Assembly: GCF_037201815.1 (NCBI RefSeq)
Contig: NZ_CP147407.1
Location: 62,001-126,000 of the forward strand
Length of the DNA stretch: 64,000 nucleotides
Origin: Metabacillus sp. FJAT-52054
GTDB lineage: Bacteria > Bacillota > Bacilli > Bacillales > Bacillaceae
Direction: 5' to 3'
In this document: in pieces, positions 35,303 to 53,304 of the stretch
How positions within the stretch are numbered: the stretch's first letter is position 1
How the letters are laid out: every line of letters starts with the position of its first letter
The notes under the pieces: generated by a model
Databases searched by the model: none
The model's input: only the letters and a program-made list of their open reading frames with translations
What the model was told of the DNA's origin: nothing
Translations under genes and position numbers: made by a program

Positions 35303-35826
35303 ATGCAATGGTCTACCTTGCCCTCGGATCGAATATGGGGGACAGGGAATCGTATTTACTGGATGCCATAAAGCTCCTTAACGAAGAGCCGGAGATTGAG
35401 GTCACAAAGCTGTCGTCCATCTATGAAACAGATCCCGTCGGCTATACGGACCAGAACGCTTTTTTAAATATGGCGGTGGAAATTTCCACCACATACACCC
35501 CGTGTGAATTACTTGATAAAACTCAGCATATTGAACAATCCCTGGGAAGAACAAGGGAAATCAGGTGGGGCCCGCGGACTTTAGACCTTGACATTTTATT
35601 GTATAATCATGAAAATATTGAAACAGAGCGGTTAATTGTTCCGCACCCAAGATTGCCGGAACGTGCTTTTGTGTTAATACCTTTAAATGAAATCAATTCA
35701 AATGCTTTTATACCGGCGGTTAACAAGCCGGTTTCGGTCATCATAGAACAATTATCAGACAAAGAAGGGGTCAGACTATGGAAGCTGAGAAATGGGGAAG
35801 GCGGATTCGGGCCTACCGAAAGCTGA
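35299..35826 (+). CDS. folK: 2-amino-4-hydroxy-6-hydroxymethyldihydropteridine pyrophosphokinase
   Basis: FolK transfers pyrophosphate from ATP to hydroxymethyl-dihydropterin, making the substrate of FolP. The 175-residue protein has ALGSNMGDRESYLLDAI near 8-24, YETDPVGYTDQNAFLNMAVE near 43-62, and the HPPK signature RWGPRTLDLDILLY near 89-102 with the two metal-binding Asp residues. The ATG overlaps the folB stop. Its last 49 bases encode the start of yazB in another frame. Confidence 0.95.
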   Translation: MNAMVYLALGSNMGDRESYLLDAIKLLNEEPEIEVTKLSSIYETDPVGYTDQNAFLNMAVEISTTYTPCELLDKTQHIEQSLGRTREIRWGPRTLDLDILLYNHENIETERLIVPHPRLPERAFVLIPLNEINSNAFIPAVNKPVSVIIEQLSDKEGVRLWKLRNGEGGFGPTES

Positions 35827-35984
35827 AGGGCTACACCCAGGAAAGTTTCGCGAAGGATCTTGGCATCTCGGTTTCAGTCCTTGGCGAAGTAGAGCGGGGC
35901 AACCGGATCCCAAGCCGTGATTTTGTGAAAGAAATGGCTGATACACTGAAGGTTCCAGTTGAGGAACTATCACCTGAAGAATAA
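35778..35984 (+). CDS. yazB: Small XRE-family HTH protein YazB
   Basis: The 68-residue protein is a single helix-turn-helix domain of the Cro/C1 type: WGRRIRAYRKLKGYTQESFA, then KDLGISVSVLGEVERGNRIP, and a C-terminal helix EMADTLKVPVEELSPEE. It begins 49 bp inside folK and is followed by dusB after 27 bp. This folK-yazB-dusB order is conserved in Bacillus, but the targets of YazB are unknown to me. AAGAAGGGG at 35762-35770 serves as ribosome binding site, about 8 bp before the ATG. Confidence 0.9.
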   Translation: MEAEKWGRRIRAYRKLKGYTQESFAKDLGISVSVLGEVERGNRIPSRDFVKEMADTLKVPVEELSPEE

Positions 35985-36011
35985 AAGAATGAATGAAAGG
36001 AGGGAGAATGG

Positions 36012-37013
36012 ATGTTCAAAATTGGCGACATTCAGATGAAGAACCGTGTCGTCCTTGCCCCTATGGCTGGAGTATGCAACGCGGCCTTCCGTCTAACCGT
36101 CAAAGAATTCGGTGCGGGCCTTGTTTGTGCGGAAATGGTCAGTGATAAGGCAATTTTATATAATAATGCAAGAACGATGGGCATGCTTTTCATTGATGAA
36201 CGGGAAAAACCGCTCAGCCTGCAAATTTTCGGCGGTAAGAAAGATACATTAGTAGAAGCTGCGAAGTTTGTTGATAAAAACACAACAGCCGATATTATTG
36301 ATATTAATATGGGATGCCCGGTACCAAAGATTACGAAATGCGACGCAGGAGCAAGGTGGCTGCTCGATCCGAACAAGATCTACGAAATGGTAGCCGCGGT
36401 TGTCGATGCCGTCGATAAGCCCGTTACGGTAAAAATGAGAATCGGCTGGGACAGCGATCATATCTTTGCTATCGAGAATGCGCAGGCTGTTGAACGTGCC
36501 GGCGGACAGGCTGTGGCCGTCCATGGGCGTACCCGTGTACAAATGTATGAAGGGCATGCGGACTGGGATATCATTAAACAGGTGAAAGAGTCGGTTCGTA
36601 TCCCGGTTATCGGGAACGGAGACGTTGAAACACCGCAGGATGCAAAAAGAATGCTTGATACAACTGGAGTAGACGGTGTGATGATTGGCCGGGCTGCACT
36701 GGGAAATCCGTGGATGATTTACCGTACAGTTAATTACCTTGAAACAGGTGAATTGGCAGAAGAACCGTCTGCTAGAGAAAAAATGGCTGTTTGCAAGCTC
36801 CACCTTGACCGACTGATTGAGCTGAAGGGCGAACACGTAGCGGTGAGGGAAATGCGTAAGCACGCTGCATGGTACCTGAAAGGCATTAGAGGCAATGCTA
36901 AAGTCCGCAACGGCGTCAATGTGTGTGATACTAGACAGGATATGGTTACATTGCTGGACGAATTTACAGAAGAAATAGAAGCTAAACAGGAAAATAGCGC
37001 TGAAGCTGTATAA
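36012..37013 (+). CDS. dusB: tRNA-dihydrouridine synthase DusB (YacF)
   Basis: DusB reduces specific uridines of tRNA to dihydrouridine with FMN and NADPH. The 333-residue TIM-barrel protein shows VVLAPMAGVCNAAFRL near 13-28, QIFGG near 70, NMGCPVPKITKCDAGARWLL near 97-116 with the catalytic Cys, VHGRTRVQMYEGHADWD near 169-185, and the FMN phosphate site GNGDVETPQDA / GVMIGRAALGNPW near 200-235. AGGAGGGAG precedes the ATG. Between it and lysS a GC-rich hairpin (37024-37042) with TTTT may be a weak terminator or attenuator. Confidence 0.95.
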   Translation: MFKIGDIQMKNRVVLAPMAGVCNAAFRLTVKEFGAGLVCAEMVSDKAILYNNARTMGMLFIDEREKPLSLQIFGGKKDTLVEAAKFVDKNTTADIIDINMGCPVPKITKCDAGARWLLDPNKIYEMVAAVVDAVDKPVTVKMRIGWDSDHIFAIENAQAVERAGGQAVAVHGRTRVQMYEGHADWDIIKQVKESVRIPVIGNGDVETPQDAKRMLDTTGVDGVMIGRAALGNPWMIYRTVNYLETGELAEEPSAREKMAVCKLHLDRLIELKGEHVAVREMRKHAAWYLKGIRGNAKVRNGVNVCDTRQDMVTLLDEFTEEIEAKQENSAEAV

Positions 37014-37051
37014 GGAATAAAGAGGCCGGCCTATAGCGGCCGCCCTTTTAA

Positions 37052-38575
<1,524 letters not shown>

Positions 38576-38583
38576 ATAGAACG

Positions 38584-38620
38584 AAAGAAAGCCGGATGAA
38601 CTTTATCCAGCTTTCTTTTT
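38584..38620 (+). terminator. Terminator after lysS
   Basis: AAAGAAAGC pairs with GCTTTCTTT, with a further GGAT/ATCC step inside, followed by T-rich sequence. Confidence 0.8.
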
Positions 38621-38638
38621 ATTTATTTTAAAAAACTA

Positions 38639-38667
38639 TTGCACTGGGCTCTCCGGGGTGGTATATT
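38639..38667 (+). promoter_or_regulatory. rRNA operon promoter P1
   Basis: TTGCAC and TATATT are 17 bp apart, about 180 bp before the first 16S gene. Confidence 0.65.
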
Positions 38668-38723
38668 AATATTCGTTGCTGCAAAACGCAGTTGCGAAAC
38701 GGAAATTAAGATGAAAAAAGTTG

Positions 38724-38752
38724 TTGACATCATAATCTCTGAATGGTATTAT
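38724..38752 (+). promoter_or_regulatory. rRNA operon promoter P2
   Basis: TTGACA and TATTAT are 17 bp apart. Tandem P1/P2 promoters about 85 bp apart are usual for Bacillus rrn operons. Sequence shared with the second operon begins only at 38774, after this promoter. Confidence 0.85.
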
Positions 38753-38847
38753 AATAAAGCTTCACTTTTCCAAATGATCTTTGAAAACTAAACAAATCGA
38801 AGTGCCAACGTTAATTTAAGCAACAAACAAGAGCTAGTCAAACTACT

Positions 38848-43558
<4,711 letters not shown>

Positions 43559-43634
43559 ATTCAAGTAAGGCTGCTTCACTCGTGCAGCAATCGTTATCTA
43601 GTTTTGAAAGAGCAAAAAAAGATTAAAAAATATC

Positions 43635-43662
43635 TTGATTTCTTCTGAAATCATAGTATAAT
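43635..43662 (+). promoter_or_regulatory. Promoter-like sequence between 23S and 5S of the first operon
   Basis: TTGATT and a perfect TATAAT are 16 bp apart, 26 bp before the 5S gene. The 23S-5S spacer here is 129 bp, versus 71 bp in the second operon, which lacks this sequence. If used it would drive 5S, the nine tRNAs and possibly the second operon. Confidence 0.5.
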
Positions 43663-43687
43663 AAATCTTGTCGCTTTTTTAGAATAT

Positions 43688-43804
<117 letters not shown>

Positions 43805-43847
43805 ATATACATATGATGTTAAAGCTTTAGCCAGCTTTAACACTTTC

Positions 43848-43923
43848 GGAGGATTAGCTCAGCTGGGAGAGCATCTGCCTTACAAGCAGAGGGTCGGCGG
43901 TTCGATCCCGTCATCCTCCACCA
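43848..43923 (+). tRNA. tRNA-Val (TAC)
   Basis: A 76-nt cloverleaf with anticodon TAC and encoded CCA; first of nine tRNAs in the order of B. subtilis trnJ. Confidence 0.96.
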
Positions 43924-43947
43924 TTTATTTTACTCGTAAAATTATAT

Positions 43948-44023
<76 letters not shown>

Positions 44024-44059
44024 CTTTCTTGGTAGCAGCATTTATGCTCTATTAAAAGA

Positions 44060-44135
44060 GAGCCATTAGCTCAGTCGGTAGAGCATCTGACTTTTAATCA
44101 GAGGGTCGAAGGTTCGAGTCCTTCATGGCTCACCA
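44060..44135 (+). tRNA. tRNA-Lys (TTT)
   Basis: A 76-nt cloverleaf with anticodon TTT and encoded CCA. Confidence 0.96.
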
Positions 44136-44150
44136 TTTACATTTTAATAT

Positions 44151-44232
44151 GCGGGTGTGGCGGAATTGGCAGACGCACTAGACTTAGGATCTAGCGCCTT
44201 ATGGCGTGGGGGTTCGACTCCCTTCACCCGCA
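44151..44232 (+). tRNA. tRNA-Leu (TAG)
   Basis: An 82-nt class II tRNA with a variable arm and anticodon TAG. The acceptor ends CACCCGC-A followed by TCT, so CCA is not encoded. Confidence 0.95.
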
Positions 44233-44243
44233 TCTTTACAATT

Positions 44244-44318
44244 GCGGAAGTAGTTCAGTGGTAGAACACCACCTTGCCAAGGTGGGGGTCGCGGGTTCGA
44301 ATCCCGTCTTCCGCTCCA
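44244..44318 (+). tRNA. tRNA-Gly (GCC)
   Basis: A 75-nt cloverleaf with anticodon GCC and encoded CCA. Confidence 0.96.
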
Positions 44319-44328
44319 ATCCCATGAC

Positions 44329-44414
44329 GCCGGGGTGGCGGAATTGGCAGACGCACAGGACTTAAAATCCTGCGGTAGGTGACTACCGTACCGGTTCGAT
44401 CCCGGTCCTCGGCA
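44329..44414 (+). tRNA. tRNA-Leu (TAA)
   Basis: An 86-nt class II tRNA with a long variable arm and anticodon TAA. The discriminator A is followed by CTT, so CCA is not encoded. Confidence 0.95.
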
Positions 44415-44431
44415 CTTGAGAATCATATATT

Positions 44432-44508
44432 GCGCCCGTAGCTCAATTGGATAGAGCATTTGACTACGAATCAAAAGGTTAGAGGTTCGAGTCCTCTCGG
44501 GCGCGCCA
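44432..44508 (+). tRNA. tRNA-Arg (ACG)
   Basis: A 77-nt cloverleaf with anticodon ACG (the A34 is normally deaminated to inosine) and encoded CCA. Confidence 0.96.
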
Positions 44509-44534
44509 TAATTTCATTATACTCAATTAAGGCT

Positions 44535-44611
44535 CGGGAAGTAGCTCAGCTTGGTAGAGCACTTGGTTTGGGACCAAGGGGTCGCAGGTTCGAATCCTGT
44601 CTTCCCGACCA
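44535..44611 (+). tRNA. tRNA-Pro (TGG)
   Basis: A 77-nt cloverleaf with anticodon TGG and encoded CCA. Confidence 0.96.
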
Positions 44612-44625
44612 TTTCCTTAAACGAT

Positions 44626-44701
44626 GGGGCCTTAGCTCAGCTGGGAGAGCGCCTGCCTTGCACGCAGGAGGTCAGCGGTTCGATCCCGCTAGGCTCCACC
44701 A
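44626..44701 (+). tRNA. tRNA-Ala (TGC)
   Basis: A 76-nt cloverleaf with anticodon TGC and encoded CCA. It ends only 4 bp before the leader of the second rRNA operon begins. Confidence 0.96.
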
Positions 44702-44779
44702 TTATATGATCTTTGAAAACTAAACAAATCGAAGTGCCAACGTTAATTTAAGCAACAAACAAGAGCTAGTCAAACTACT

Positions 44780-46323
<1,544 letters not shown>

Positions 46324-46562
46324 AAGAATTATCAGCACCCATGCGGTGCAGCAATTAACGGACGCACTTCGACTTTGTTTAGTTTTGAGAGATCATTCTC
46401 TCTATACACTTGTTCTTTGAAAACTAGATAACGATATGAATGTCAAACATTCACACGAGTAAGCAAATAACCTTACGATTTTCTTCTGCGCTTGCGTAGA
46501 TAGAGAACATCAAGTCTGAAAACATCTGTTTTCAGCTCTAACGAAGATAACGTCTGTTATCA

Positions 46563-49490
<2,928 letters not shown>

Positions 49491-49561
49491 ATTCAAGTAA
49501 GGCTGCTTCACTCGTGCAGCAATCGTTATCTAGTTTTGAAAGAGCAATCTTTCAACCACAT

Positions 49562-49678
<117 letters not shown>

Positions 49679-49683
49679 ACATG

Positions 49684-49722
49684 AAAAAAAGGCTTGCCCC
49701 TTAGGGGGTGGGTCTTTTTTGT
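49684..49722 (+). terminator. Terminator of the second rRNA operon
   Basis: AAAAAGGCTTGCCCC pairs with GGGGGTGGGTCTTTTT (some G-T pairs) over a TTA loop and ends in a T-run. Confidence 0.8.
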
Positions 49723-49739
49723 TTGGGATTTGGGGTTGA

Positions 49740-49840
49740 GGGATACGCTTGGGATAGAGGGAGAAAGACGGGGTGGCGGATACGTGATTCGGGATACGCC
49801 AAGAGTAGAGGGAAGGAGAAGGAGGCGGAATACTCGATTC
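49740..49840. repeat. Imperfect 50-bp tandem repeat, two units
   Basis: Both units (49740-49790 and 49791-49840) begin GGGATACGC, carry TAGAGGGA and a purine-rich G/A stretch, and end with GATTC. They open a 1.4-kb stretch (49723-51116) with no gene I can support firmly. Confidence 0.7.
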
Positions 49841-49980
49841 AGTTGAACTTAGTATTTATTAGCAGCTTAATGTTTGGCTGGACTTAGTTTTAACAGAGTG
49901 AGACTGGCGGACCGTACTGGCTGCGGAAAGAGATCCAACGAATAGAGGCAGCAGCGATCTCTGTCGAACCATCCCGAAAA

Positions 49981-50101
49981 GTCGATATCCGCTCATTTTA
50001 GTCGATATATCGAAATAATCGTCGATATATCAAATTAATCGCCGATATATCAAAATTTCGGTCGATATCCGCTCCAGAATAGCCGATATTTTGCCATCTC
50101 C
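49981..50101. repeat. 20-bp-periodic GYCGATAT array, six units
   Basis: The octamer GTCGATAT or GCCGATAT starts at 49981, 50001, 50021, 50041, 50061 and 50082, so the period is 20 bp (21 for the last). The 12 bp between octamers vary and are A/T-rich in the middle units. TCGATATATCGA at 50002-50013 is a perfect palindrome. Two helical turns per unit would place all octamers on one face of the DNA. Confidence 0.9.
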
Positions 50102-50506
50102 CCCCTTGCCGCACCAGAAACGAACGTATTCCTCTCCATTTTCACCGCCATTTTCCTCCCACCGAGTCTTTTTGCCAACCATTTCAGCAATTTCGAGCAA
50201 TAACAGGCGAGTTTTAATAAAAAATTCATTCTCTCCCTTATTAACTCCTCAAGCCGGAGGTACCTGGCAGGCTCAAAGTACTCCCGACAGCATCAAGCCA
50301 CCAACTCAAAAAATCAACACCCACCCAATTTACATCCCCAAAACCCATCTCCATCCTCCAACATCAAAAAACCCCGGCCGCCACCCCCTCAAACTATAAT
50401 TCATTCCCTAACCCGAGCCTTCTATCTATGACTCAAAATTCCACCTCCCAAAAGAATATGCCAATAGAATGATTTTTTAAGAATAAAAGTTTGAAGGTGC
50501 AGATTA

Positions 50507-50644
50507 ATGGAAACCATGATGGATATTATACTATCTGAAAAATCTACGCTGATGATCACAATTATTTTAACTGCTGTCGAATTCGGCTTTATTGGTGAAG
50601 TATGTGAATTGAAAGGGTATCGGCAGGTTTTAGAATTCATTTAA
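50507..50644 (+). CDS. Possible 45-residue membrane peptide or gene remnant
   Basis: The frame has an ATG with AAGGTG 7 bp upstream and encodes a peptide with a hydrophobic stretch (LMITIILTAVEFGFIG). Directly after its stop, another frame continues with a strongly hydrophobic segment (LIVGIVACLLMLLALRGF, ending at 50697). This pattern would fit a two-helix membrane protein broken by a frameshift, or chance. I do not recognise a family. The rest of 50102-50506 and 50698-51116 shows no convincing gene; a proline-rich open frame at 50091-50399 looks spurious. Confidence 0.3.
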   Translation: METMMDIILSEKSTLMITIILTAVEFGFIGEVCELKGYRQVLEFI

Positions 50645-51116
50645 TAGTTGGTATAGTTGCATGTTTGCTGATGCTGCTTGCTCTTCGCGGTTTTTAAAGT
50701 ATTTGGAAATTCCCCAATTCTCTGTTCGATCATTCTCGGTTTCCACCCTGTGTCTTAACTGAATTGGCTATTAGCATCAGGGACCCAGTGTCCCATGAAC
50801 TGCCTTGTACTTGTAATTAGGTCCGGGATGAATAGGCTTGCATGCTTTACAGCCTTTGTTGTCAGGATGAGCCTTTCTTTTCTGAATCGTGTGCAATGAA
50901 GTTTTAATAAAAAGCAGGAAAGGGAAAGAATGAAAATAAGGTGCACCGGGAGGAAAGTCTAAGGAAGTGCTTAGGGCACTGGATCACAATGACTTGGCTG
51001 TGTATAAGATGAGCATAAACAATCCCGGCACTTATCAAAATGAACCGGCTTATTCCCTAGAGTGTTGAAAAAGGGATGATTGGATCTGTAAATGAAAGCT
51101 TCCTCGAATGAAATAG

Positions 51117-51145
51117 TTGAAAAAAAAGCGAGTACGTCATATATT
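51117..51145 (+). promoter_or_regulatory. Sigma-A promoter of the ctsR operon
   Basis: TTGAAA and TATATT are 17 bp apart, with the predicted transcription start inside the CtsR operator that follows. Confidence 0.75.
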
Positions 51146-51151
51146 TATATT

Positions 51152-51173
51152 AGTCAAATATAGTCAAAGTCAA
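51152..51173 (+). promoter_or_regulatory. CtsR operator
   Basis: AGTCAAA-TAT-AGTCAAA matches the CtsR heptad direct repeat (RGTCAAA-NAN-RGTCAAA), and GTCAA follows as a partial third heptad. It covers the likely start of transcription, so CtsR should repress its own operon. Confidence 0.9.
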
Positions 51174-51189
51174 GTGAGGAGGAGGCTTG

Positions 51190-51651
51190 ATGAGAAACAT
51201 TTCGGATATTATCGAGCAGTATTTAAAGCAGGTTCTCGATATGAGTGAAGAGGAAATCGTCGAACTGAAGAGAAGCGAGATTGCCGATAAGTTCCAGTGT
51301 GTGCCCTCTCAGATTAATTACGTGATTAATACCCGCTTTACTGTCGAACGGGGATATATGGTTGAAAGCAAGCGCGGGGGCGGAGGCTATATTAGGATTA
51401 TTAAAGTTCAATCCAATGATAAGGCCCACCTTCTGGATCAGATTTTGGAGCTTGCGGGGGACCGGATTTCCCAGGCATCTGCTGAGGATATTGTTATTAG
51501 GCTGACAGCAGAGCAGGTCATTACTCCGCGTGAAGCGAAAATCATGATAAGTGTGATGGATCGTTCAGTGCTTTATGTAGATTTGCCTTTAAGAGACGAA
51601 TTACGGTCACGAATGTTAAAGGCAATGCTGACGTCCCTTAAATATAAATAA
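51190..51651 (+). CDS. ctsR: Transcriptional repressor CtsR
   Basis: CtsR represses clp genes and its own operon and is released on heat stress. The 153-residue protein has an N-terminal winged helix (ISDIIEQYLKQVLD, then RSEIADKFQCVPSQINYVIN and the wing RGGGGYIRI near 63-71, whose Gly-rich loop senses heat) and a C-terminal dimer domain (VITPREAKIMISVMDRSVLY). A TTG at 51187 is next to the ATG at 51190; the latter has GAGGAGGAGG at the right distance. Confidence 0.97.
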   Translation: MRNISDIIEQYLKQVLDMSEEEIVELKRSEIADKFQCVPSQINYVINTRFTVERGYMVESKRGGGGYIRIIKVQSNDKAHLLDQILELAGDRISQASAEDIVIRLTAEQVITPREAKIMISVMDRSVLYVDLPLRDELRSRMLKAMLTSLKYK

Positions 51652-51672
51652 TCGTAAGGCAGGTGATCCTCA

Positions 51673-52224
51673 TTGATTTGTCAGGAGTGCCACGAAAGAC
51701 CGGCAACGTTTCATTTCACCAAAGTAGTGAATGGTGAAAAGGCAGAAGTGCATATTTGTGAACATTGTGCGAAAGAGAATAGTAATATGATGGTATTCGG
51801 AAGCGACGGCGGCTTTTCAATCAATTCCCTTTTATCAGGACTTCTGAATTTTGAAACAAAGCTTGGGAAGTCTGATGCATCCTCGATGTATCGGGCAGAG
51901 GAAGTTCGCCAATGCCCCCGCTGCAAGATGACGTTCCGAGAGTTCGGGAAGGCTGGCCGATTCGGATGTCCGGATTGCTATCGGACTTTTAAAAGTGAAA
52001 TTACGCCTATTTTAAGAAAGGTTCATAGCGGCAACACTGCTCATGGAGGCAAAATTCCGAAGCGCATTGGAGGCAGCATTCATCTCCAAAAGAAAATGGA
52101 AGAGCTGAAGAAGCAGATGCAGCATCACATTTCACAGGAGGAGTTTGAAAAAGCAGCCGAGCTCAGGGACGAAATTAAAGCGATCGTCAGAGAAATGAAT
52201 GCCGATAGAGGGGAGGAGGCTTAA
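51673..52224 (+). CDS. mcsA: McsA, activator of the McsB arginine kinase
   Basis: McsA stimulates McsB and acts as adaptor towards ClpC. The 183-residue protein has zinc-binding CxxC pairs (CQEC near 3, CEHC near 29, CPRC near 78, CPDC near 98) and a C-terminal UVR motif ([20 protein letters not shown], about 155-174) that contacts ClpC. Translation starts at TTG 51673; AGGTGATCC lies upstream and the family begins [15 protein letters not shown]. mcsB starts 1 bp after the stop. Confidence 0.95.
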   Translation: MICQECHERPATFHFTKVVNGEKAEVHICEHCAKENSNMMVFGSDGGFSINSLLSGLLNFETKLGKSDASSMYRAEEVRQCPRCKMTFREFGKAGRFGCPDCYRTFKSEITPILRKVHSGNTAHGGKIPKRIGGSIHLQKKMEELKKQMQHHISQEEFEKAAELRDEIKAIVREMNADRGEEA

Positions 52225-52225
52225 G

Positions 52226-53299
52226 ATGTCATTGCAGGATTTTATGAACAATGCAATGAGTGCGTGGATGAGCCAGGAAGGTCCGGACTCAGATATCGTA
52301 TTGAGCAGCAGAGTGAGACTTGCCCGGAACATTGAGCAGTTCCGCTTTCCAACCTTAGCATCAGAAGAAGAATTCCAGAACATTCTTACGCTTTTTGAAG
52401 AACAGTTTTCAAATCAGACGTTCCCAGATATCGGATCCTTCGTTCTGCTGAAAATGAGTGAGCTCGAGCCCGTGCAAAAAAGGGTATTGGTGGAGAAGCA
52501 TTTGATTAGTCCGAGTCTGGCAGAGGATTCCGCTTTCTCCGGATGTCTGCTTTCTGTTAATGAAGAAGTGAGCATCATGGTGAATGAAGAGGATCACATT
52601 CGAATACAATGTTTGTTCCCGGGTCTTCAAGTAAAAGAGGCCCTTGAAGTGGCAGGCAGGCTGGATGACTGGATTGAAAAAGAGGTAGATTATGCTTTTG
52701 ATGAGAATCGAGGCTATCTGACAAGCTGTCCGACGAACGTAGGTACCGGGATGAGAGCTTCTGTTATGATGCATCTTCCTGCCCTCGCTTTGACAAAGCA
52801 AATGAACCGGATTGTCCCGGCAATTAATCAGCTTGGTCTGGTTGTTAGAGGAATTTACGGGGAAGGCAGCGAAGCTTTAGGTAACCTGTTTCAAATTTCA
52901 AACCAGATCACGCTCGGGAAGTCGGAAGAGGATATAGCGGAGGATCTTCTCAGCGTTGTGCAGCAATTAATTGCCCAGGAACGTTCGGCAAGGGAAGCGG
53001 TGCTTCAGGCATCCAAAATCCAGCTCGAGGATCGCATTTACCGTTCGTATGGCATTCTTTCCAACAGCAGAATTATTGAATCGAAAGAAACAGCCAGATG
53101 TTTATCCGATGTTAGATTGGGAATTGATTTAGGACTAATACAAAACGTTTCCAAAAATATTTTAAATGAATTGATGATTTTAACACAGCCGGGTTTTCTG
53201 CAGCAGTATTCCGGTACTGGGCTGACACCGGATGAGCGGGATATCCGCAGAGCGGCATTAATTCGTGAACGTTTAAAAATGGAGATAGATGGAGGCTGA
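52226..53299 (+). CDS. mcsB: Protein arginine kinase McsB
   Basis: McsB phosphorylates arginines of CtsR and of misfolded proteins; the phosphoarginine is the degradation tag for ClpCP. The 357-residue protein has a phosphagen-kinase catalytic domain: [12 protein letters not shown] near 25-36, the catalytic Cys region [18 protein letters not shown] near 166-183 and the nearby [20 protein letters not shown]. The phosphoarginine-sensing RDxxRA motif is present as RDIRRA near 337. GGGGAGGAGG precedes the ATG at 52226; an earlier frame start at 52199 overlaps mcsA and is not supported. Confidence 0.97.
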   Translation: MSLQDFMNNAMSAWMSQEGPDSDIVLSSRVRLARNIEQFRFPTLASEEEFQNILTLFEEQFSNQTFPDIGSFVLLKMSELEPVQKRVLVEKHLISPSLAEDSAFSGCLLSVNEEVSIMVNEEDHIRIQCLFPGLQVKEALEVAGRLDDWIEKEVDYAFDENRGYLTSCPTNVGTGMRASVMMHLPALALTKQMNRIVPAINQLGLVVRGIYGEGSEALGNLFQISNQITLGKSEEDIAEDLLSVVQQLIAQERSAREAVLQASKIQLEDRIYRSYGILSNSRIIESKETARCLSDVRLGIDLGLIQNVSKNILNELMILTQPGFLQQYSGTGLTPDERDIRRAALIRERLKMEIDGG

Positions 53300-53304
53300 T
53301 AGGT

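Noticed and set aside
49981..50101. CRISPR array.
   Set aside because: The conserved core is only 8 bp and the spacing is 20 bp in total, far below CRISPR repeat and spacer lengths; no cas genes are present.
50091..50399. Proline- and serine-rich open frame of 102 codons.
   Set aside because: It starts inside the 20-bp repeat array, is low-complexity owing to C-rich DNA and has no ribosome binding site.
50755..50946. Minus-strand frame of 63 codons with a hydrophobic start.
   Set aside because: The start would be a GTG without a ribosome binding site, and the sequence resembles no family I know.
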